Origin: Pseudomonadota bacterium
GTDB taxonomy: Bacteria; Pseudomonadota; Gammaproteobacteria; Xanthomonadales; Rhodanobacteraceae
Length of the DNA stretch: 64,000 nucleotides
Reading direction: 5' to 3'
NCBI GenBank assembly: GCA_029779475.1
Contig: JAKPAN010000033.1
Coordinates: forward strand, 1 to 64,000
The translations under genes and the position numbers were made by a program. Shown here one piece after another: positions 51,301 through 58,825 of this stretch. The first letter of the stretch is position 1. Each line of letters opens with the position of its first letter. The notes under the pieces were generated by a model. It saw nothing but the letters and a program-made list of their open reading frames with translations, was not told the DNA's origin and did not search any database.

Positions 51301-53044
51301 CACGATCATCATCGGTGCCGCGAACGCGACGGTCACGCTCGGCAACCTCGCGCAGACCTACGACGGCACGCAGCGCGCGGCGACGGCATCGACGATGCCG
51401 CCCAATCTCGCGGTCAGCCTGACCTACGACGGCAGCGCGACGCCGCCGATCAGCGCGGGCACCTACACCGTCGTCGCCACGATCACGCAGCCGGGTTACA
51501 GCGGCAGCGCGAGCGGCACGCTGGTGGTGTCGAAGAAGGCGGAGACGGTGACGTTGGCGAACCTGTCGGCAACCTACGACGGCAATTCGCACGCGGCCAG
51601 CGCGACGACGTCGCCGGACACGGTCGCCGTCACGATCACCTACGACGGCAGCACGACGGCACCGACGAACGCGGGCAGCTATGCGGTCGTTGCGAACGTC
51701 TCCGACGCCAACCACAGCGGTTCGGCGAGCGGCACGCTGACCATCGCCAAGGCCTCGGCGACGGTGGCGCTGTCGAACCTGACGCAGATCTGGGACGGCA
51801 CGGCGCGCCCGGTCACGGTGACGACGACGCCGAACGTGACGACCAGCGTGACCTACGACGGCAGCGCGACCGCGCCGACCGACGTCGGCACGTACAGCGT
51901 AGCCGCGACGGTGACCGACCCGAACTACACCGGCAGCGCGAACGGCACGCTGCACGTCGTCAATGGCGACGCGCAGGCCATCGCGGCCAACGGTGCCACC
52001 ACGTTCACCGGCACCGCCGGCCAGCCGCTCGCGGGCGCGCTGCCGTCGGTCAAGGTCACCGACGCGGGCGGCCATCCGGTCGCGGGCATCGCGGTCACGT
52101 TTGCGGCTGCATCCGGCAACGGCACGCTCAGCGGTGCGACGCAAAGCACCGACCAGAACGGCATCGCCACGCTCAGCGGCTGGACGCTCGACGCGACACC
52201 GGGCACCGACACCGTCACGGCCAGCGCGGCCGGCGTCACCGGCGCGGTCACCTTCACCGCCAACGGCGCGGCGGCGAGTGGTGCGCTCAGCGTGACGATC
52301 ACCGACAACCGCACGGCGACGCAGGTCGGTCGCGAGTTGACGTACACGATCACGATCGGCAATGCCGGCTCGTCGAACATGAGCGGCATCCACGTCGCCG
52401 ACACGCTGCCCGCCGAACTCGACGGCGCGAACGCGCACTGGCAGTGCATCGCCGTCACCGGCGCGAGCTGCGCGGCGAGCGGCAACGGCGATCTCGACCA
52501 GACGGTCAGCCTGCCGGCCCACAGCAGCGTGATCTATCTGCTCACTGCGACGGTGATCGGCGAGGACGCGAGCGGCCTGGTCAGCAACAGCGTCGAGGTG
52601 ACCAACGGCAGCGACGCGATCACCCGCACGGACGACACCGCGGTCGTGCTGTTCCGCGACGGCTTCGAGCTCGGCGGCGACGGTTCCGAACCGTGGCCGG
52701 CCGGCGCGGCCGTCGTCGCGCTCGGTTCGCTCGATGCCGCGCATGCGCTCGATGTCGGCGTCGACGCCGCGCAGCTCGGTTCGCTGCAACGCGTGACGCT
52801 CGCCCAGGCCGGCGACGGCACGTTCCGCATCGAGGCGATCCGCATCGACGCGACCGTCTACGTCCGCCTCGTCGCGCGCACCGCGCAAGGCGAAGCGGCG
52901 ACCGAGTGGAGCGCGCTCGGCGGCGACCACGTCGCGCTCGTCCTCGACGGTGCGCGCCTCGACCTCGTCGGCGCCAAAGCCGATCTCGGCCTCACGCTCG
53001 CGCAGGGCGGCACGTTCGCGGTCGGCGGCGTGTCGCGTCACTGA
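39389..53044 (+). CDS. Giant (about 4,551 aa) secreted mosaic protein: parallel beta-helix, MBG repeats, unassigned ~150-aa tandem repeats, Big_1 and DUF11-like domains
   Basis: Single ORF; extended signal region MRTIRELLSALAQAG...RRLASGLLCLLAMSAGPATAADWYASPSGNDTNACDSAGEPCKTIQAAISKA; MBG units such as TITLGNLNQDYTGAPRDVSVATNPVGLVTSITYTPAGHTNAGSYAVHAEITDPNYSGSADGTLTITKA; ends near FRDGFELGGDGSEPWPAG plus a ~110-aa tail. Good terminator follows. Confidence 0.93.
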   Translation: MRTIRELLSALAQAGNGLTEPRRERRSDSASGTPPTAHSAVCPRRLASGLLCLLAMSAGPATAADWYASPSGNDTNACDSAGEPCKTIQAAISKAGANDTVHVGQGAYPFAGTIQIPSTKNGLKLIGDNSPFASSSTPGNVSPAANASQLSAASSCAGLTCTGMIWINGAQDVVIQNLFLRVNHGKSNEGIVATGNVNGLVLRNNYLQITATGGKTNAISLNMAAGSNSDQNSTGGSPYYSGIYVTLDGNVVQPTGTVASSRAVVSDYVAGVFHANQFAGSSQDMRLRYLTANARGSGFDIDGNYVYGAGLWITTPNDGSSLVHIHNNHFIAPGTPGAPASPLNASSVLDPDFASLKLVGSSNPTIVENNEFAGYANRYRGLWIQNWSGVTIRDNVFTPNANYNGLSSAILVGNKEVWNGAPAPRQLAVTLLRNTFNAGYANANSRAIVFIDDNDASGTATAGSLLVGDANAANANNFATGLKWYVGLDEHTCNAGGSGLNCSTAAPTNSPLGVGINYTSGSSGNTQGRPFKWDVAALGNKFGGKLVADMTPAEYTAIAGKIYDKVDNSALGKVDYGSMPVSTTGTINFSPTTFAYNGQPHAISATLQEDNSATCDVTPETVTAVGSTPVNATCTSPGYHVTASVDINVTKGVGNARLSETSFTYAAADIVLLPSMVEESASCSATPPTVRDAGHYSIHVTCAGSNYDADSTVGVDVAKAASHIVLNPTSFTYDNTEHALHAQLADESSAACAGVAPASVRTVGSHEVSVPACDGVNYMAPAANLTATVDGGANAVRRVSSHGQADAFFSTIDAALADVGTQDGDTLEMAPGVYSGGIVLTKGIKLVGSGGYDTPMFGLSLLADPTPNVVLDGGNAAATGIAIAPNVQGVEITGFEIRNFTGDCISGAQGNHFLSVHDNLVHHCGNWGVYANGIAGIHDVTIAHNAVHDTGDRAIVLWNGFKRDIEITENHVWNAGTTAISLDDGSAAGIAITDNTIEDSGDTGISALQLTGSGMPGDPSGPNLIAHNTISNPGRFGITLMIPNGTGNDSGDGAIVVEHNDITGGANSGGYASDRAGISVVRRYYGGAAQGQVDATSGVVIRDNTVADFNHTANANHEAYGIVVEGLGSSVYRNTLTNNQIGLQIQQGNAGYPGNSTVDATEHSDWFDRGDAPYTCVSLGQGADANDILSNTTPQREVPLGAAMIGERVENMTTHARYCSINSAIAAAVDNDVLVADAGVYAEDVVINKAITLKGAKAGINAGVGGSRDGNGAGETILVPANEEGGLTLSSYGKAVVKINADDVTLDGFVIDTDNTAIDSHIDLNGAGPDVSGGVFANGNGLTLTNLVVRNAIYAGIDGGYDNGQPAQDGNGISDSRFINCDGASYGIGIALEQNFYAKVTGNRMDAVRTGIQLDNNYQAAPTANYAPELSGNQIQAKRVGIWANLFYQSASTYHVTNNTITAASGGAGQWSGIWVESMQDAQTIELASNTIDASGADAGRTRVGYLLNNIVSSAASSAAIGGGGVSNVDIGVLATDATRYTGSVNDFVVRDVDFVNIAKGALYVEDTTQTPGSAKLTMGAGNTFGSNVAHKLVLSGTAPEASGAVDEVFVRSARDFVFGAAVSSAGNPVCYANAGAPFCAVANASINAGIAAVSAGGTVNVESGTFAENVVVGKQVALQGPHFGVAGDAGARGTGEAIISPASGNGVKVLADGVVVDGLTVQNTQDNAIVSGGNFGGASASVSIINNRVLDVQAGNGIYTNGPYPAATDWTIRHNLVRNVVSNIGSGINYWAASGGLVADNHVEQSGFAGIQAVNSRNVQVLHNTIASTAHSGINVGTTNAGAIADALTVIGNSLSDTNTGASVAEGGLTLSDGATNVVFACNSVAGNGSNGFATGAGSASAKVFHNAFTTANSISQNQGGSFAIGSNWYGGGVATIGGGNAAGARVADVLGSNPIGNANCGDNTPTQLVAAVGSTPQSAPVNTAFGSVLRARLEDALGGAVAGEVLTFTAPVSGASATLGTSSGSTNYNGEVTSTATANATAGGPYNVAVDSGSLHAAFALTNTQGSATITLGNLNQDYTGAPRDVSVATNPVGLVTSITYTPAGHTNAGSYAVHAEITDPNYSGSADGTLTITKATGTVAWDNTSFVYSGSSPTVTAHIAEESGATCTVSGTVGPNVGNYPVSANCTSSNYNASGSTAVTITPQPTTITLSHLSQPYDGAPKSVVATTSPTAGVAVAITYNGSAAPPTAVGSYAVAATVTNANYSGSATATLNIVDSNGDIALVLNGPVDPIHVGDKAQYAATMLANPLLHAGERFGYDVVVSKSNGTPLAATDLATMEVFYGGDWVDSAALFPAGVPFDLVDGNLVYHFPEGIPGYANGFPIEDASWTWNFRFAFATEGTYTTTATLVQGIGGAAMSPPVSASIATVVKAALPPTDIHLVLAGPADHVVLGNVAEYTGTMLANPALHAGETFFVKVAIGKSGGAMTAADFTSMQIWLGDRWVNGSDLGVTFTSDGNGNLVYLFPQSQLPGGFPIEDAQWSWNFRFVYASTGVYTATAQVIPAYQANLANPDVLASAAIATTVDAAPIVPPTAHLVLLGPVDDVQAHTPAEYTGTLVADHTQLTSAYWMRVRLSKTGGAMTPADLEKMEIYAGTWIDATGDIHSAMQQDGNDVVYYFPQPNGAFTISDDVWSWRFRFTYADAGEYTAVADLVDWVEVDPLTAPSLAHASLTTNVVPQAANIQIALQGPVAGIVVGQPAQYVGTLRADPLPDASELFFVQVRLHKSTGQMQVSDLSKMELYNGGWQDATATLQGEFAQDHGDLVYLFPKPEADAGFPIDEPEWSWQFRFTYADAAVYTATAQVVHASDLSPASDAVTIFTDVAPQPADVALQLNGPVADVQANEPAAYIGRLTNTGAALGENAYVKVHITLDNDLLTPADVTAEVLVGGDWFVGSLASDGNGGLVVDFPDASGFPIDAGYDYTHHFRITYHKTGMFSATAQVIGVGSGDVYATSGIHTQVVARSNVTVQVLIDPASLHAVYDGGQHAAAATTLPAGHPLVVTYDDGSGPTTMAPTNAGTYVVIAGVDVGDAPYVGSASAILVIDKAPSAITINGADLHQSYGSTHAVSASASPISSGHVDVTYNGSATPPSAVGTYSVLATLVDPNYTAAPKSAVLTISDAAAITITAESSQAMALVGEDAPYTDFVDYTGTLRNTGEPTSQKVHTVISVVRIDDGNTTGENPIAIDAADVEACIYDPSGWDAQDPGNHNGCPQDYESLVFSQGSGAVNGRPAVTFRYPVNPAYDQALPTIDPAAITPPAKFRFKRGDYQVHVSLVGTDGTVYASAFDGTTVPEASIAYAGATSGQAEDALLSQTRLRNTGGRVDGNVIVRVTLSDAASGPGNVVPLDASDVDFAYQLGDSYVTLPWAGNAVDGGLVTYFGPVSGFPLEDGYDATTAGRGIFHREGSYRLTYEVLDAATQTTMFAHSVTAPLTIGPNQVNFTLSDLSQVYDGTPRTVTVTPNGVPHTTVYEPLLGASCPASPAGSNTTPPTNAGAYCVYVNATGTYQGTAQGTLVIARANVVVTLDDNDGTIDGTIHRTFDGHPQTVSSGVQNLPAVLARVTYNGDVLPPTAAGTYSVVATVDEPNYTGSTSGTLIIAADGGATIVLDGAVAGTITRTYNGSAQAVTATTTPAGIANTVTYVGDGATVYPLSTTAPTNAGQYHVVATTTDANYTPVSASGTLVIGAASAAITLDAGTLSATYDGQTHAVTATTNPPDLAYSVTYDGSVTPPVSAGSYAVVATVTAPGRSGSASGTLTIAKATGVVSFSATNATFDGTSHSIGAVISQEPTNGAACTLTPTGEYPRINAGSTTLSATCNGANYTASGSTTLMVSPKPVTIALSGLGSFPYTGSPYAAMAAVSGEVSGFPAGTVVTYAPGGASAPIAVGSYDVVATLDAASTNYTATPANGTIIIGAANATVTLGNLAQTYDGTQRAATASTMPPNLAVSLTYDGSATPPISAGTYTVVATITQPGYSGSASGTLVVSKKAETVTLANLSATYDGNSHAASATTSPDTVAVTITYDGSTTAPTNAGSYAVVANVSDANHSGSASGTLTIAKASATVALSNLTQIWDGTARPVTVTTTPNVTTSVTYDGSATAPTDVGTYSVAATVTDPNYTGSANGTLHVVNGDAQAIAANGATTFTGTAGQPLAGALPSVKVTDAGGHPVAGIAVTFAAASGNGTLSGATQSTDQNGIATLSGWTLDATPGTDTVTASAAGVTGAVTFTANGAAASGALSVTITDNRTATQVGRELTYTITIGNAGSSNMSGIHVADTLPAELDGANAHWQCIAVTGASCAASGNGDLDQTVSLPAHSSVIYLLTATVIGEDASGLVSNSVEVTNGSDAITRTDDTAVVLFRDGFELGGDGSEPWPAGAAVVALGSLDAAHALDVGVDAAQLGSLQRVTLAQAGDGTFRIEAIRIDATVYVRLVARTAQGEAATEWSALGGDHVALVLDGARLDLVGAKADLGLTLAQGGTFAVGGVSRH
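46232..48470 (+). repeat. Five tandem ~140-158-aa repeat units inside the giant protein
   Basis: Units start about 46232, 46706, 47174, 47615, 48056; shared xIxLxLxGPVxxVxxxxxAxYxGTL...MTxADLxxMEIyxGxWxxx...GNLVYxFPxxxGFPIxDxxWSWxFRFTYAxxGxYTATAQV. Confidence 0.85.
49885..51955 (+). repeat. Array of MBG-type repeats (about 70 aa each)
   Basis: Repeated [V/I]TLxNLxxTYDGxxxxVTATTxPxxxxxxVTYDGSxTxPxxAGxYxVVATVTxxNYxGSASGTLxIxKA; additional MBG-like units at about 41130-41760, 45595-46215 and 48475-48940. Confidence 0.85.
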
Positions 53045-53084
53045 GTCGGCGGGATCGCGGACCCCAGGCCGCGGTTTTGCCACG

Positions 53085-53112
53085 ATCCCCGCCGAAAGGC
53101 GGGGATTTTTTA
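53085..53112 (+). terminator. Rho-independent terminator of the giant gene
   Basis: ATCCCCGCC-gaaa-GGCGGGGAT followed by TTTTT (GNRA-type tetraloop). Confidence 0.93.
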
Positions 53113-53185
53113 TTGGGGTCGGTTGTGGCCTGATAGAATGACGGCCTCGCTTGCATTCGCGGCCGCGCAGCCGCACTTCCCGCCC

Positions 53186-53689
53186 ATGGCCCTGCTCACA
53201 ATCCTCGAATTCCCCGATCCGCGCCTGCGCACCAAGGCGCAACCCGTGACCGTGTTCGACGCCGCGCTCAAGCAGTTCGTCGCCGACATGTTCGAGACGA
53301 TGTACGCCGCGCCCGGCGTCGGCCTTGCCGCGACCCAGGTCAACGTGCACCAGCAGGTGCTGGTCATGGACATGTCCGAGGACAAATCCGGCGCGATGGC
53401 GCTCGTCAATCCGCGCATCCTCGAAAAGGACGGCGAGCAGGTCTTCCAGGAAGGCTGCCTGTCGTTCCCCGGCATCTACGCTGACGTCGACCGCGCGCTG
53501 CACGTGAAGGTCGCCGCGCAGGACGTCGACGGCAAGGAATTCGTCCTCGACGTCGAAGGCCCGCTCGCGGTCTGCGTGCAGCACGAGATGGACCACCTCC
53601 AGGGCAAGGTCTTCGTCGACTACCTCTCGCCGCTCAAGCGCTCGATGCTGCTCAAGAAGCTCGACAAGAAGCGCAAGCAGAGCGCTTGA
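53186..53689 (+). CDS. def: Peptide deformylase
   Basis: [47 protein letters not shown]: all three deformylase motifs. Confidence 0.97.
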   Translation: MALLTILEFPDPRLRTKAQPVTVFDAALKQFVADMFETMYAAPGVGLAATQVNVHQQVLVMDMSEDKSGAMALVNPRILEKDGEQVFQEGCLSFPGIYADVDRALHVKVAAQDVDGKEFVLDVEGPLAVCVQHEMDHLQGKVFVDYLSPLKRSMLLKKLDKKRKQSA

Positions 53690-53846
53690 TCCGTTTCATC
53701 GCCGCGTGAACGGCAATCCGCACGTGTTCTCGACGATTGACCGAACGTTGTCGATCGAACCCGCATAACGGCGCGATCGTCGCAACGACGTGTCGCGCGT
53801 CGCCTACGCATCTACAATTCCCGACTCCCTTTCCGGTTTCGGCTCC

Positions 53847-54770
53847 ATGCGCCTCGTCTTCGCCGGCACGCCCGATTTTTCCGTTCCCGCGCTGCGCGCC
53901 TGCCTCGACAGCGGCGCGCAGGTCGTCGCCGCGTACACGCAGCCGGATCGCCCGGCCGGTCGCGGGCGGCAGCTTGCGGCGAGTCCGGTCAAACAGGCCG
54001 CGCTCGCGGCTGGCGTGCCGGTCGAACAGCCAGAAACCTTGCGCGACAAGTCCGCGCGCGAACGGCTCGCGGCGTACGCGCCCGATCTCATCGTCGTCGT
54101 CGCCTATGGCCTGATCCTGCCGAAATCCGTGCTCGCGTTGCCGCGGCTCGGTTGCTGGAACGTGCATGCCTCGCTGCTGCCGCGCTGGCGCGGCGCGGCG
54201 CCGATCCAGCGCGCGATCCTCGCCGGCGACGCGGAAACCGGCGTCGACCTCATGCAGATGGAAGCCGGCCTCGACACCGGCCCCGTGCTGCTCGAAGCGC
54301 GCACGCCGATCGCCGCCGACGACACCGGCGGCACGCTGCACGATCGTCTCGCCGCGCTCGGCGCGCAGGCGCTCGCTGACGGCCTCGCGCGCGTGCTGCG
54401 TGGCGAGACGCTCACGCCAACGCCGCAGAGCGACGACGGCGTCGAATACGCGCACAAGCTCGACAAGGCCGAAGCGCGGCTCGACTGGAACGACAGCGCC
54501 GCCGCGCTCGCGCGCAAGGTGCGCGCGTTCGACCCGTGGCCGGTCGCCGAAGGCACGCTCGATGGCGAGCGTGTGCGCCTCTGGTCGGCGTTCGCGCTTG
54601 ATGCGCGCGTCGACGCGCGGCCCGGCGACATCGTCGCTGCGTCCGCCGATGGCATCGACGTCGCAACCGGTGACGGCGTGCTGCGCATCCGCGAACTGCA
54701 ACGCGATGGCGGCCGCCGCATCAGCGCGCGCGACTGGCTCAACGCGCGCCGCGAGCGGGCGCCGCGATGA
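53847..54770 (+). CDS. fmt: Methionyl-tRNA formyltransferase
   Basis: [73 protein letters not shown]. Confidence 0.97.
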   Translation: MRLVFAGTPDFSVPALRACLDSGAQVVAAYTQPDRPAGRGRQLAASPVKQAALAAGVPVEQPETLRDKSARERLAAYAPDLIVVVAYGLILPKSVLALPRLGCWNVHASLLPRWRGAAPIQRAILAGDAETGVDLMQMEAGLDTGPVLLEARTPIAADDTGGTLHDRLAALGAQALADGLARVLRGETLTPTPQSDDGVEYAHKLDKAEARLDWNDSAAALARKVRAFDPWPVAEGTLDGERVRLWSAFALDARVDARPGDIVAASADGIDVATGDGVLRIRELQRDGGRRISARDWLNARRERAPR

Positions 54771-56116
54771 CGCGACCCGTGAAACCCCAGCGCGGAAAAC
54801 CGGCGCCGACGTTGCCCGGCGTTGCCCTGCGCGTCGAAGCCGCGCGTGCGCTCGCGCGCATCGCGTTCGATGGCGTGTCGCTGCGCGTCGCGCTCGCTTC
54901 CGCGCATGCGCGCCTGCCCGATTCGCGCGATCGCGCGCTGCTCGCGGCGAGCGTGTTCGCCGCGTCGCGCTGGTGGCTGCGCCTGTCGGCCGCGCTCGAT
55001 CGGCTCATGGAAAAACCGCTGCCGACGAGGGCGCGCGACATCCGTGCGCTGCTCGTGCTCGGTTGCGCGCAGATCGGCGTGCTCGACATGCCCGACTACG
55101 CCGTCGTTGCCGCCAGTGTCGAAGCCGCGCGCGCGCTCGGCCAGGCGCAGTTCGCCGGCCTCGTCAACGCGGTGTTGCGCCGCTACGCGCGCGAACGTTC
55201 ATCGCTTGAGGCTGCGCTCGACGCCGATCCGGTGACGCGCTATGCGCATCCGCGCTGGCTCATCGACGCGATCGCGCGCGATTGGCCTGAAGCGCGCGAC
55301 GCGATCCTCGATGCGAACAACCGCGAAGCGCCGCCGACCTTGCGCGTCAATCGCCGTCGCACGACGCGTGAGGAACTGCTCGCGCAATTCACCGAGGCCG
55401 GTGTCGATGCGCGCGCGCACGACACCTTGCCCGACGCGATCGTGCTCGCGCACAGCACCGACGTGACGCGTCTGCCCGGGTACGCCGACGGCGCGTTCTC
55501 GGTGCAGGACGGCTCCGCGCAAGCGGTCGCCGACGCGCTCGACGTGCGGGCTGGCATGCGTGTGCTCGACGCTTGCGCCGCGCCGGGCGGCAAGGCTGCG
55601 CATCTGCTCGAACGTGCCGACGTCGAGCTCGTCGCGCTCGACAGCGACGACGCGCGTCTCGCGCGCGTGCGCGAGAACTTCGCGCGACTCGGCGTGCAAG
55701 GCGACATCCGCGTCGGCGACGCGGCCGATCCGCGTGCGTGGTGGGACGGCCGCGCGTTCGATCGCATCCTCGTCGACGCGCCGTGTTCGGCGACCGGCAT
55801 CGTGCGCCGCCAGCCCGACATCAAATTGCATCGCCGCGCCGGCGACATCGCTGCGCTCGCGCAGGCGCAAACGCGCATCCTCGACGCGCTGTGGCCGCTG
55901 CTCGCGCCGCGCGGCCGCCTGCTCTACGCGACCTGTTCGATCCTGCGCGAGGAAAACGAGGCCGTGCTTGCCCGCTTCCTCGCCGCCCACGATGATGCCC
56001 GTGCGCTGCCGCTCGACGCGCGTTTCGGTCGCGACGCCGGCGCCGGGCGCCAGCGTCTGCCGGGCGAGGGCGGCATGGACGGGTTCTACTATGGCTTGCT
56101 CGAAAAGATCGCGTGA
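54767..56116 (+). CDS. rsmB: 16S rRNA (cytosine-967-C5)-methyltransferase
   Basis: [62 protein letters not shown] overlap with fmt. Confidence 0.96.
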   Translation: MTRPVKPQRGKPAPTLPGVALRVEAARALARIAFDGVSLRVALASAHARLPDSRDRALLAASVFAASRWWLRLSAALDRLMEKPLPTRARDIRALLVLGCAQIGVLDMPDYAVVAASVEAARALGQAQFAGLVNAVLRRYARERSSLEAALDADPVTRYAHPRWLIDAIARDWPEARDAILDANNREAPPTLRVNRRRTTREELLAQFTEAGVDARAHDTLPDAIVLAHSTDVTRLPGYADGAFSVQDGSAQAVADALDVRAGMRVLDACAAPGGKAAHLLERADVELVALDSDDARLARVRENFARLGVQGDIRVGDAADPRAWWDGRAFDRILVDAPCSATGIVRRQPDIKLHRRAGDIAALAQAQTRILDALWPLLAPRGRLLYATCSILREENEAVLARFLAAHDDARALPLDARFGRDAGAGRQRLPGEGGMDGFYYGLLEKIA

Positions 56117-56129
56117 GGAACGAAGCGGC

Positions 56130-56666
56130 GTGCACGCGCGGTTGCGCCGCGCGCTCGCGTCGTGCGCGATCCTCCTGCTCGCCGCCTGCGGCCCGCTCGC
56201 GCATCAATCGCCGGGCGTGCTCGAGGTACGCAACGCGCAAGTCGTCGTGCAGGACGGCGTCGCGCATCTTGAACTCGCGCTCGACTGCAAGCTCAGCGGG
56301 CCGATGCAGGACGCGCTCGACCATGGCATTCCGCTCGCCATCGTCGTCGACGTGCGCGGCGCGGACGGCGCGCGTGCGCAGCCGCGCGTCGAGCTGCGTT
56401 ACTACCCGTTGTCGCGGCGTTACCAACTCGCCGTGAACGGCCGCGACGACGAGCGCGGGTTCGTCACACGCGGCTATCTGCTCGCGGCGCTCGGTTCGTT
56501 GCGGTTGAGCCTGCCGTCGACGTTCGCGCATGCGGCGTCGCCGCTGCGCGTGTCCGCCGCGCTCGATCCGGCCGCGTTGCCGGGCGCGTTGCGTTTGCCG
56601 GCGTTGTTCGAGCCGGCGTGGCGTTTGTCTTCCGCGGAGACGACATGGTCGCCCGCGACGCATTGA
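56130..56666 (+). CDS. DUF4390-like lipoprotein (start uncertain)
   Basis: RALASCAILLLAACGPLAHQSPG lipobox; between rsmB and ntrY. Alternative ATG at 56091. Confidence 0.75.
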   Translation: MHARLRRALASCAILLLAACGPLAHQSPGVLEVRNAQVVVQDGVAHLELALDCKLSGPMQDALDHGIPLAIVVDVRGADGARAQPRVELRYYPLSRRYQLAVNGRDDERGFVTRGYLLAALGSLRLSLPSTFAHAASPLRVSAALDPAALPGALRLPALFEPAWRLSSAETTWSPATH

Positions 56667-58825
56667 ACCTGCTGCTGCGACGCGTGCTGCCGGCGCTCGC
56701 GGTCGCCGCGCTGCTGATCGCATCGCTCAAGCTCGCCGAGGACGCCGCCGCCGACAACGCGCGTTTCGCCGCGCATTACCGATTCGTGCTCGGCGCTGCT
56801 CTTGTCGCGCTCGTTGCGCTCGTCGTCATCATCGGCCTGCGCTTGTGGCGCCTGCGCGCGGACGTGCGACGTGGCGCGCCGGGCGCGCGGCTGAGCCGCC
56901 GCCTGCTCATGCTGCTCATCGCGCTCGCGTTGCCGGCGAGCCTCGTCGTCTACGGATTCGCGCTGCGCTTCCTCGACGCGACGATCGACAACTGGTTCAA
57001 CGTGCGCCTCGAACAGGCGCTCGACGATGCGCTCGAACTTGGTCGCGTCGTCGTCGACGAACATCTGCACGCGGCGGAGACGTCGAGCGCGGATCTCGCG
57101 CGGCGGCTTGCCGGCACCTCTGGACGCGACACGCAACGCGCGCTCGACGACGCGATCGACGACCTCGGCGCGATCCAGCTCGCCGTGCTCGGCGCCGACT
57201 CGCGCGCGGAAGCAGTCGCGAGCTCCGATCCAAGTTGGCTCGATCCGCCGATCCCCGACAGCGCGCTGCTGCTGCGCGTGCGCGGCGATCATCGCTACGC
57301 CGCGGCCGAACCGCTCGGCGACGGACTTGCGCTGCGCGTCGTGCTGCCGATCGACGAGGCGCACGTCGCGCCCGATCGCCAGCGTTTGTTGCAGGCGCTG
57401 TTCCCGCTGCCGGCGCGGCTGCAACCGCTGACACGCGGCATCGAGCGCGCGAGTTTCGATTTCCAGCGCCTGAAATTCCTGCGCGGCTCGCTCAAGCTGA
57501 CGTTCGCGCTGATCCTGACCTTCGTGCTGCTGCTCTCCGCGCTCGTCGTCGCCCTCGTCGCGTTCGTCGTCGCGCGGCGCCTGGTCGCGCCGATCAGCCG
57601 CTTGTCGGCGGCGACGCGCGCGGTCGCCGCGGGCCGCTTCGATACGCCGCTGCCGAGGGCGAGCAATGACGAGCTCGGCTTCCTCGTCGCCTCGTTCGCG
57701 CAGATGACGCGCGAACTCGAGCTCGCCGGCGCGCGTGCGCACAAGAGCGCGCGAGAAAACGAACAGCAGCGCGCGTGGCTCGAAGCCGTGCTCGAACGCC
57801 TGTCTGCGGGCGTGCTCGGCTTCGATCGCGAGGCGCGTCTGCGCAGCGCCAATCGCGCCGCGGAATCGATCCTCGGCGTTGCGCTGACGAAGCATCTCGG
57901 CGCGAGCGCGGCGGAGATCGGCAAGGCGCACGCGAACCTCGCTGCGTTCGCCGAGCCGCTCGCGCGCCATCTGCGCGACGACGCGCGCGAGTGGCGCGAG
58001 GAAGTCGTGCTCGACGCGCCGCAGGGTGCGCGCACGCTCATGGTGCGCGGCGCGGCGCTGCCCGATCACGCCGGTTACGTCGCCGTGTTCGACGATCTCA
58101 CCGTGCTCAACCGCGCGCAGCGCGACGCGGCGTGGGGCGAGGTCGCGCGGCGTCTCGCGCACGAGGTCAAGAATCCGCTGACGCCGATCCAGCTCGCCGC
58201 TGAACGCTTGCGCCGGCGTTTCCTCGGCCGCCTGCCGCCCGACGACGGCGAACTCATCGACCGCGCCACGCAGACGATCGTGAGCCAGGTCGAGGCGCTC
58301 AAGACGATGGTCAACGCATTCGGCGATTACGCGCGGCCTCCGCAAATGGTGATGCAGCCGATCGCGCTCAACGCACTCGTCGGCGAAGTGCTCGACCTCT
58401 ACGAAAACGACCAGCGCCTCGGCCTCGTGCGCCAGCTCGATGCGAGCGATCCGCGCGTGCGCGGCGATGCGGTGCGCCTGCGTCAGGCGTTGCACAACCT
58501 CATCAAGAACGCGCTCGAAGCGATCGGCGAGACGAGCAAGCCGCAGCTGTTCGTCGCCACGCGAGCGCTCGCGCGCGACGGCGAGCCGTGGGTGGAACTC
58601 GTCGTCGCCGACAATGGTCCAGGATTGCCGGCGGATTTCGGCGAGCGCTGGTATGAGCCATACACGACGAGCAAGGCGCGCGGCACGGGACTCGGCCTCG
58701 CCGTCGTCAAGAAGATCGCCGAGGAGCACGGCGGCAGCGTGCGCGCGGACAACCGTGCACAAGGCGGCGCGGAATTCGTGTTGTGCCTGCCGATGTTCGA
58801 CACCGAAGCGCGAGAGCATCGTTGA
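56645..58825 (+). CDS. ntrY: NtrY-like sensor histidine kinase
   Basis: N-terminal TM segments, HAMP-like RRLVAPISRLSAATRAVAAGRF, PAS, H-box VARRLAHEVKNPLTPIQLAAERLRRR, ATPase ADNGPGLP and GTGLGLAVVKKIAEEHGGS. Confidence 0.92.
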   Translation: MVARDALNLLLRRVLPALAVAALLIASLKLAEDAAADNARFAAHYRFVLGAALVALVALVVIIGLRLWRLRADVRRGAPGARLSRRLLMLLIALALPASLVVYGFALRFLDATIDNWFNVRLEQALDDALELGRVVVDEHLHAAETSSADLARRLAGTSGRDTQRALDDAIDDLGAIQLAVLGADSRAEAVASSDPSWLDPPIPDSALLLRVRGDHRYAAAEPLGDGLALRVVLPIDEAHVAPDRQRLLQALFPLPARLQPLTRGIERASFDFQRLKFLRGSLKLTFALILTFVLLLSALVVALVAFVVARRLVAPISRLSAATRAVAAGRFDTPLPRASNDELGFLVASFAQMTRELELAGARAHKSARENEQQRAWLEAVLERLSAGVLGFDREARLRSANRAAESILGVALTKHLGASAAEIGKAHANLAAFAEPLARHLRDDAREWREEVVLDAPQGARTLMVRGAALPDHAGYVAVFDDLTVLNRAQRDAAWGEVARRLAHEVKNPLTPIQLAAERLRRRFLGRLPPDDGELIDRATQTIVSQVEALKTMVNAFGDYARPPQMVMQPIALNALVGEVLDLYENDQRLGLVRQLDASDPRVRGDAVRLRQALHNLIKNALEAIGETSKPQLFVATRALARDGEPWVELVVADNGPGLPADFGERWYEPYTTSKARGTGLGLAVVKKIAEEHGGSVRADNRAQGGAEFVLCLPMFDTEAREHR

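Noticed and set aside
49885-51955. Regularly spaced repeats considered as CRISPR or tandem satellite
   Set aside because: Period of about 200 bp, in-frame and protein-level conserved; clearly domain repeats of a coding gene.
46196-53596. 2,466-aa minus-strand ORF antisense to the giant gene
   Set aside because: Arg/Asp/Ala-rich shadow translation in a GC-rich repetitive gene; no signal peptide or domain, while the plus frame has clear MBG/DUF11 domains.
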